From Minisyncoccota bacterium (lineage in GTDB: Bacteria; Patescibacteriota; Minisyncoccia; Minisyncoccales; CG1-02-41-26): a DNA stretch of 38,611 nt. Under the pieces are notes generated by a model. It made no database searches. It saw only the letters and a program-made list of their open reading frames with translations, and had not been told where the DNA came from. A program made the position numbers and the translations under genes. Positions within the stretch are counted from its first letter, which is position 1. Every line of letters begins with the position of its first letter. Of this stretch, positions 33,917 to 38,611 are shown piece by piece. The stretch covers positions 1 through 38,611 of the forward strand of contig JAQULB010000006.1 in NCBI GenBank assembly GCA_028718785.1, written 5' to 3'.

Positions 33917-34644
33917 ATATTTTTTGTTTTTTTATTTATAATCATTTGTTCAATAATTGAAATAATTGAATTAAAAACCCAATAAAGCCCTATAACTGCT
34001 CCGAATTGCCACACAACAATAGCCCCCAAAACTGGAAAAAAATACAACATTTGTTTTTGCATTAAGTTAGAAAAATCCTTCTGCCCTCCAGCTACTTTTT
34101 GTGGCTGAGTGGTTGCTGAAGAAATCCTTGTTTGCCAATATTGAGCAAGCCCGGCTAAAACAGCCAAAATACCAATAAAAATTTTATTGTTCAACCCAAC
34201 AATCCAAAAAAATGTGGTATTTACTTGGCCGGGATTATTTACAAATTTATATAAAATTCCGTCTAAAGACCCTTTGTTTAAAACTTTTAAAAAAACTTGA
34301 TACAAAGCAATTAAAATTGGCAACTGTAAAAGCAACAGCAGGCAACCAGAAAAAGGATTTACTTTTTCGGTTTTATAAAGTTCCATTACTGCTTGATTTT
34401 GTTTTTGGGGCTCTGTTTTATATTTTGCCTGAAGCTCTTTAATTTTTGGCTGTAGATCAGCCATTGCTTTTTGGGACCTTAACCCTTTGATTGTTAGGGG
34501 ATGCAAAAGAAGCTTGATTATTAAAGTCAACAAAACAACCGCTATGCCCAAGTCATGCCAAGAGAAATAATTGTAAAGCAAAATCAACCCGTTAAAGAGT
34601 GGCTGATACAAAATGGTATAAAAAAATTGGATAATAAAATTCAT
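33913..34644 (-). CDS. yidC: Membrane protein insertase YidC/Oxa1
   Basis: 'DLGIAVVLLTLIIKLLLHPLTIKGLRSQKAMADLQPKIKELQAKYK', 'NPFSGCLLLLLQLPILIALYQVF'. Confidence 0.95.
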   Translation of the reverse strand: MNFIIQFFYTILYQPLFNGLILLYNYFSWHDLGIAVVLLTLIIKLLLHPLTIKGLRSQKAMADLQPKIKELQAKYKTEPQKQNQAVMELYKTEKVNPFSGCLLLLLQLPILIALYQVFLKVLNKGSLDGILYKFVNNPGQVNTTFFWIVGLNNKIFIGILAVLAGLAQYWQTRISSATTQPQKVAGGQKDFSNLMQKQMLYFFPVLGAIVVWQFGAVIGLYWVFNSIISIIEQMIINKKTKNI

Positions 34645-34675
34645 AATCGTAAAACGTTGAACGTATAACGTTAAA

Positions 34676-34885
34676 TTAAAGAATGTCTACTCCCCCGTGG
34701 CTTAATGGATTACATCTTAAAATCCTCCATAGTCCAAAAATTATTCCCTTAACAACGCCTTTCTTTTCAATCGCTTGAATGGAATACTCTGAGCAAGACG
34801 GATAAAATCTGCAAGATTTTGACAAATGCGGCGAAATGGTTAACTGATAAAAACGAATTATTTTAATAAAAATTCTTTTAAGCAT
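34676..34885 (-). CDS. yidD: Membrane protein insertion efficiency factor YidD
   Basis: 'IRFYQLTISPHLSKSCRFYPSCSEYSIQAIEKKGVVKGIIFGLWRILRCNPLSHGGVD'. Confidence 0.95.
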   Translation of the reverse strand: MLKRIFIKIIRFYQLTISPHLSKSCRFYPSCSEYSIQAIEKKGVVKGIIFGLWRILRCNPLSHGGVDIL

Positions 34886-34892
34886 AAATATT

Positions 34893-35240
34893 CTACGTTT
34901 TACGTTCTACATTTCTAAGTAATGATTCCAAGACATCTTTTACTTGCTTAAAATCGCTTTGAGCTATTTCTGGCTTGGTAAAAATAACTATGTCCAAGCC
35001 CTTTTCTGACCCTTTAATTATATCCCTCGATATCTCCCTTAATCGTCGCTTAATTTTATTGCGAATAACAGCTTTTTTGGAAACTTTCTTGCTAACAACA
35101 AATCCAATCCTACTATATAACAAATCGTTATTTATAAACCGAGCGCTTAAAAAAGAAACAGCCGCGCTTTTGCTGGCTCTGTCTTTCATAACTCTTTCAA
35201 AATCTTTTTTCTTACGCAATCTGTTTCTTGAAAACAACAT
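34893..35240 (-). CDS. rnpA: Ribonuclease P protein component
   Basis: 'RLRKKKDFERVMKD', 'RIGFVVSKKVSKKAVIRNKIKRRLREISRD'; between yidD and rpmH. Confidence 0.93.
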   Translation of the reverse strand: MLFSRNRLRKKKDFERVMKDRASKSAAVSFLSARFINNDLLYSRIGFVVSKKVSKKAVIRNKIKRRLREISRDIIKGSEKGLDIVIFTKPEIAQSDFKQVKDVLESLLRNVERKT

Positions 35241-35318
35241 AAAGAAAATTAACCTAATTGACCTAATTATACTAATTAACCTAAATAAATCCCAAGTTTA
35301 GAATAATTAGAATAATTT

Positions 35319-35453
35319 TTACGCCGACAGCTTCTTTCTGCCTTTTGCCCTCCTGCTTGCAATTACTTTTTTCCCCCCAGCTGTTGACATTCGCTTTAAA
35401 AATCCGTGAGTTGTTCGCCTTTTTTGTTTTTTGGGTTGATATGTTACACTCAT
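35319..35453 (-). CDS. rpmH: Large ribosomal subunit protein bL34
   Basis: Minus-strand translation [44 protein letters not shown] (44 aa); below the ORF-track length cutoff. Confidence 0.96.
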   Translation of the reverse strand: MSVTYQPKKQKRRTTHGFLKRMSTAGGKKVIASRRAKGRKKLSA

Positions 35454-35539
35454 GCTTTTGTATTCTTTAATTATATTATGATATTATTTATTAAGCGCTT
35501 AGTCAACTCTAAAAAAATAAATTTAATTATTTTCACAAG

Positions 35540-35559
35540 TTATCAACAGGTTATTAACA
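35540..35559 (+). promoter_or_regulatory. DnaA-box-like pair upstream of dnaA
   Basis: TTATCAACA (35540-35548) and TTATTAACA (35551-35559), one and two mismatches from TTATCCACA. Confidence 0.5.
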
Positions 35560-35634
35560 GGAAGTAGAGCTACTCTGCTATTTGCTATATTTACCTTATT
35601 TAATGATAATGAAATATCTTAAAAATATTCGCCT

Positions 35635-36996
35635 ATGAACAACGAAGAATTATGGCAAGCCGTGTTAGCCCAAGCGCAATTTGATGTTTCAAGGGCAAAC
35701 TTTGCAACTTGGTTTAACAACACAAGAATCCTTTCCAATAAAAACGGAGAAGTTACCATTTCTGTTCCCAATAATTTCTCAAAAGAATGGTTGTCTAGCA
35801 AGTATCAGTCGCTTATTCTTAAAATTTTAAGATCCTGTGACAACAATATTCGGCTTATTGGTTTTACGGTTGATTCTCCATCTGTTTGCGCGCCAAAAAA
35901 TAGACCCCAGGTTCAAATGGACGACATGCCAGATACTCAATTGCAATTTTTAGAATTAAAGGTTGACCAAAAAACCAATTTAAATCCCCACTACACCTTT
36001 GACAATTTTGTAGTTGGTTCATTTAACGAGCTTTCACATGCCGCTTCTTGGGCGGTTTCGGAAAAACCTGGTCAGGTTTATAATCCTTTATTTATTTACG
36101 GGGGAGTTGGGCTTGGTAAAACTCATTTATTGCAAGCAACCGGAAACAAGCTTGCTAAAATGTCTTCTGCTTTAAAAATTGCCTACACTCCAGCTGAAAG
36201 ATTAATTTCAAAAATAATAGAAAGCATTAGAAATCGCGAAATAGAATCTTTAAAAAAGAAGCTTAGCGACCTTGATGTTTTAATAGTGGACGATGTGCAA
36301 TTTCTTGCTGGCAAAGAAAAAACTCAAGAAGAATTTTTTCATATATATAACACGCTTTACCAAAACCAAAAACAAATTATCCTTTCGTCTGATCGCCAAC
36401 CCTCAGCCATTCCAGCCATTACCGAACGATTAAGGTCGCGATTTGAAGGAGGAATGATTGCTGACATTGGGTGCCCAGATATTGAAACAAAAATTGCTAT
36501 TTTAAAAAATAAATGCGACGAACGCCAAATTAATCTTGTGGACGATGTTTTAGAGTTTATTGCCACCAATATCCAAAAAAATATTAGAGAGTTAGAGGGC
36601 GCTTTAAACCGACTGGTTATGTATCAAAGAATAAACCAAAAAACTCCCGATATTGTTATAACAAAGAAGCTTTTAAAGAATATTGTTGCCACCCCCCAAA
36701 AAGCCACAAACTTTAAAAAAATCATCCAAGCTGTTTCTTCTTTTTACGAAATAAACCAAGACGATATTTTACTGCCAACAAGAAGAAAAGAAATAGTAAA
36801 ACCAAGACAGGTAGCTATGTTTTTATTAAGAAGCGAATTAAAAGAGTCCTATCCGTCAATTGGCCGAAGGTTTCAGGGTAAAGACCACACCACAGCTATG
36901 TATGCTTTTGAAAAAATTTCTCAGAAAATAGAAGAAGATCAAAATGTTTTTAATGAAATAAACACAATAAAACAAAAAATATACAGCGATGTTTAA
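35635..36996 (+). CDS. dnaA: Chromosomal replication initiator protein DnaA
   Basis: 'NPHYTFDNFVVGSFNELSHAAS', 'PLFIYGGVGLGKTHLLQATGN', 'DVLIVDDVQFLAGKEKTQEEFFHIYNTLY', 'VKPRQVAMFLLRSELKESYPSIGRRFQGKDHTTAMYA'. Confidence 0.98.
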   Translation: MNNEELWQAVLAQAQFDVSRANFATWFNNTRILSNKNGEVTISVPNNFSKEWLSSKYQSLILKILRSCDNNIRLIGFTVDSPSVCAPKNRPQVQMDDMPDTQLQFLELKVDQKTNLNPHYTFDNFVVGSFNELSHAASWAVSEKPGQVYNPLFIYGGVGLGKTHLLQATGNKLAKMSSALKIAYTPAERLISKIIESIRNREIESLKKKLSDLDVLIVDDVQFLAGKEKTQEEFFHIYNTLYQNQKQIILSSDRQPSAIPAITERLRSRFEGGMIADIGCPDIETKIAILKNKCDERQINLVDDVLEFIATNIQKNIRELEGALNRLVMYQRINQKTPDIVITKKLLKNIVATPQKATNFKKIIQAVSSFYEINQDDILLPTRRKEIVKPRQVAMFLLRSELKESYPSIGRRFQGKDHTTAMYAFEKISQKIEEDQNVFNEINTIKQKIYSDV

Positions 36997-37257
36997 TAAT
37001 TAAAGCCATTAAAAATTGTGGACAAGTAATTAGATATTTGTGGAAAAAGGGTTAATAAAAACATTATAAAAATACCACATAATTTTATTCAATATTTTAT
37101 TCCCCCTTTTTCCACAACTAATAAGATTCTAAAAAAATCAAAAACTCAATTCCATAAAGACACAAAGCACTTATCCCCCAAAATATCATTCTCAACAATA
37201 ACAATAAATAAAAATTAATATATTAATAGTTATTACATAAAAACAAAATGTAAAAAT
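36997..37257. other. Putative oriC (dnaA-dnaN intergenic, AT-rich, DnaA-box-like sites)
   Basis: TTGTGGACA (37016-37024), TTGTGGAAAAAGGG (37038-37051) with its perfect 14-nt inverted partner CCCTTTTTCCACAA (37104-37117), TTATCCCCCA (37171-37180), and an AT-only stretch before dnaN. Confidence 0.6.
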
Positions 37258-38379
37258 ATGAAATTTGAAGTATTAAAAGAAAATTTAAAAAAAGCAGTGG
37301 CTATTTGTGAAAGAATAACTAGAAAAACAGTGGCTCTTCCTGTTTTACAAAACATTTTAATCAAAACGAATGGAAGTTTTTTAGAGTTAACTACCACTAA
37401 CTTAGAGTTAAGTATTCAGTGGAAAATATTAGCAAAAATAACCAAACAAGGAGCGTTGTTGTTGCCAGCCACTTTTTTATCAAATATTTTAGGTCTTATA
37501 AATTCTGAAAAAATTCAAGCTCAAGAAGAAAATAAAAATTTGGTTTTGATTTCTGATAATCAGGAAATGCAAATTCAAGGACAAGACCCAGAAGAATTTC
37601 CCCTTATTCCCAAAATGGAAAAAGAGTTTGTGTGGCAAATAAATGGCGTTAAATTAATGGAGGGACTTTCTCAAGTGGTTGAACAGGCGGCATTTTCTTC
37701 TATTAGGCCAGAAATTTCAGGTGTGTTTTTTGTCTTTCAAAAAAACAAATTAAAAATTGTTGCCACTGATAGTTTTAGATTATCAGAAAAAACTATTTTT
37801 TTGGAAAAGTCAGGCGAAAAAGACCTTTCTTTTATCTGTCCTCAGCAAACTTGTCGAGAACTAATCGCTATTTTGTCTCAAGAAAAGGGGGAGGTAGAGG
37901 TTTCAGCCAATAATAATCAAGTTTGTTTTGAAGTATTGGGGTCTCAACCAGAGCAAGCAAAATGCTTAATGCAGAGCCGGTTGATTGTTGGAGAATATCC
38001 AAAATATCAAGATATTATTCCCAAACAGTATATGGTAAAAATCCAAACAAACAAAGATGACATGGCAAGTCAACTAAAAAAGGCCGGCTTGTTTGCTGGA
38101 AAATCGCTCGATGTTAATTTAAGTGTTTATGTTAAAGATGGCCGGGTTAAGTTTTTTTCTCAAAGCGCTGATATTGGGAAAAATGAATCCTATTTGGCTT
38201 GCAAAGCCGAAGGGGTAGACCAAGAGTCGGTTTTTAATTATAAATTTTTATTAGACGGCTTAAATAATATTAAAAGTTCAGAAGCTTTATTGGAAATGAA
38301 TGGTTCTGATGGCCCAGCTTGCCTGAGGCCTATTGGAGATGACTCTTATTTTTACATCTTGATGCCCATTAAGCAATAG
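37258..38379 (+). CDS. dnaN: DNA polymerase III beta sliding clamp
   Basis: 'MKFEVLKENLKKAVAICERITRKTVALPVLQNILIKT', 'KIVATDSFRLSEKTI', C-terminal 'YFYILMPIKQ'. Confidence 0.96.
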   Translation: MKFEVLKENLKKAVAICERITRKTVALPVLQNILIKTNGSFLELTTTNLELSIQWKILAKITKQGALLLPATFLSNILGLINSEKIQAQEENKNLVLISDNQEMQIQGQDPEEFPLIPKMEKEFVWQINGVKLMEGLSQVVEQAAFSSIRPEISGVFFVFQKNKLKIVATDSFRLSEKTIFLEKSGEKDLSFICPQQTCRELIAILSQEKGEVEVSANNNQVCFEVLGSQPEQAKCLMQSRLIVGEYPKYQDIIPKQYMVKIQTNKDDMASQLKKAGLFAGKSLDVNLSVYVKDGRVKFFSQSADIGKNESYLACKAEGVDQESVFNYKFLLDGLNNIKSSEALLEMNGSDGPACLRPIGDDSYFYILMPIKQ

Positions 38380-38485
38380 ATAGTAATTAATATGTTATTA
38401 ACATGGGGGTATATTTTAATATGTTGAGTAATTTACCAAAAGAGGTATTCTAAAGATAGAATAAAAATAAAAGTTATCAAAATTT

Positions 38486-38611
38486 ATGAACATCTCCAAA
38501 CTCATCAAACAAAACAAAAAGATATTCACCAAAAAACAAAGACAAATGGAAAGACATTTTAAAAAACATCCATTTTTAAAACTAATCCCTGCTGTTATTT
38601 GCTCTGTTGTT
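38486..38611 (+). CDS. Partial hypothetical protein with a putative N-terminal signal/TM segment, truncated by the window end
   Basis: Open frame from ATG 38486: MNISKLIKQNKKIFTKKQRQMERHFKKHPFLKLIPAVICSVV... Confidence 0.55.
   Translation, partial: MNISKLIKQNKKIFTKKQRQMERHFKKHPFLKLIPAVICSVV

Noticed and set aside
1-38611. Alternative genetic code (UGA reassigned)
   Set aside because: UGA serves as a normal stop (for example at the ends of the MNT gene at 7498 and prgI at 31302), and core genes read through cleanly with the standard bacterial code.

Overview
AT-rich bacterial chromosomal window with the classic origin neighbourhood at its right end: jag(khpB)-yidC-yidD-rnpA-rpmH on the minus strand, then dnaA, an AT-rich intergenic with DnaA-box-like sites, and dnaN on the plus strand. 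Gene content and style suggest a Patescibacteria/CPR-type genome (inference only). Most of the window (about 7.9-32.1 kb, minus strand) is one long run of genes for a type IV secretion-like envelope machine: a PrgI-family protein, a split VirB4 (TraC-like N-terminal protein plus ATPase), two giant Cys-rich secreted proteins (2141 and 2536 aa), a lytic transglycosylase-like protein, and two tandem paralogs with VirB2/TrbC-pilin-like N-termini and beta/gamma-crystallin-like repeats. A TrbL/VirB6-like polytopic protein is encoded separately on the plus strand. Also present: rsmA, a SAM methyltransferase, an SPFH-like membrane protein with a poly-Asp tail, three HEPN/MNT toxin-antitoxin-like modules (one HEPN frameshifted), and partial genes at both edges. 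The most interesting non-coding signal is a family of leader elements placed directly 5' of the start codons of prgI, the traC-like gene and virB4. Each has a hairpin with an invariant TAATC apex loop and covarying closing stems, followed by a palindromic hairpin or three-way junction, and a strong extended -10 promoter lies upstream. A second signal is a set of in-frame palindromic or repeat insertions inside coding genes (three in rsmA, one in the methyltransferase, one in the transglycosylase-like gene).
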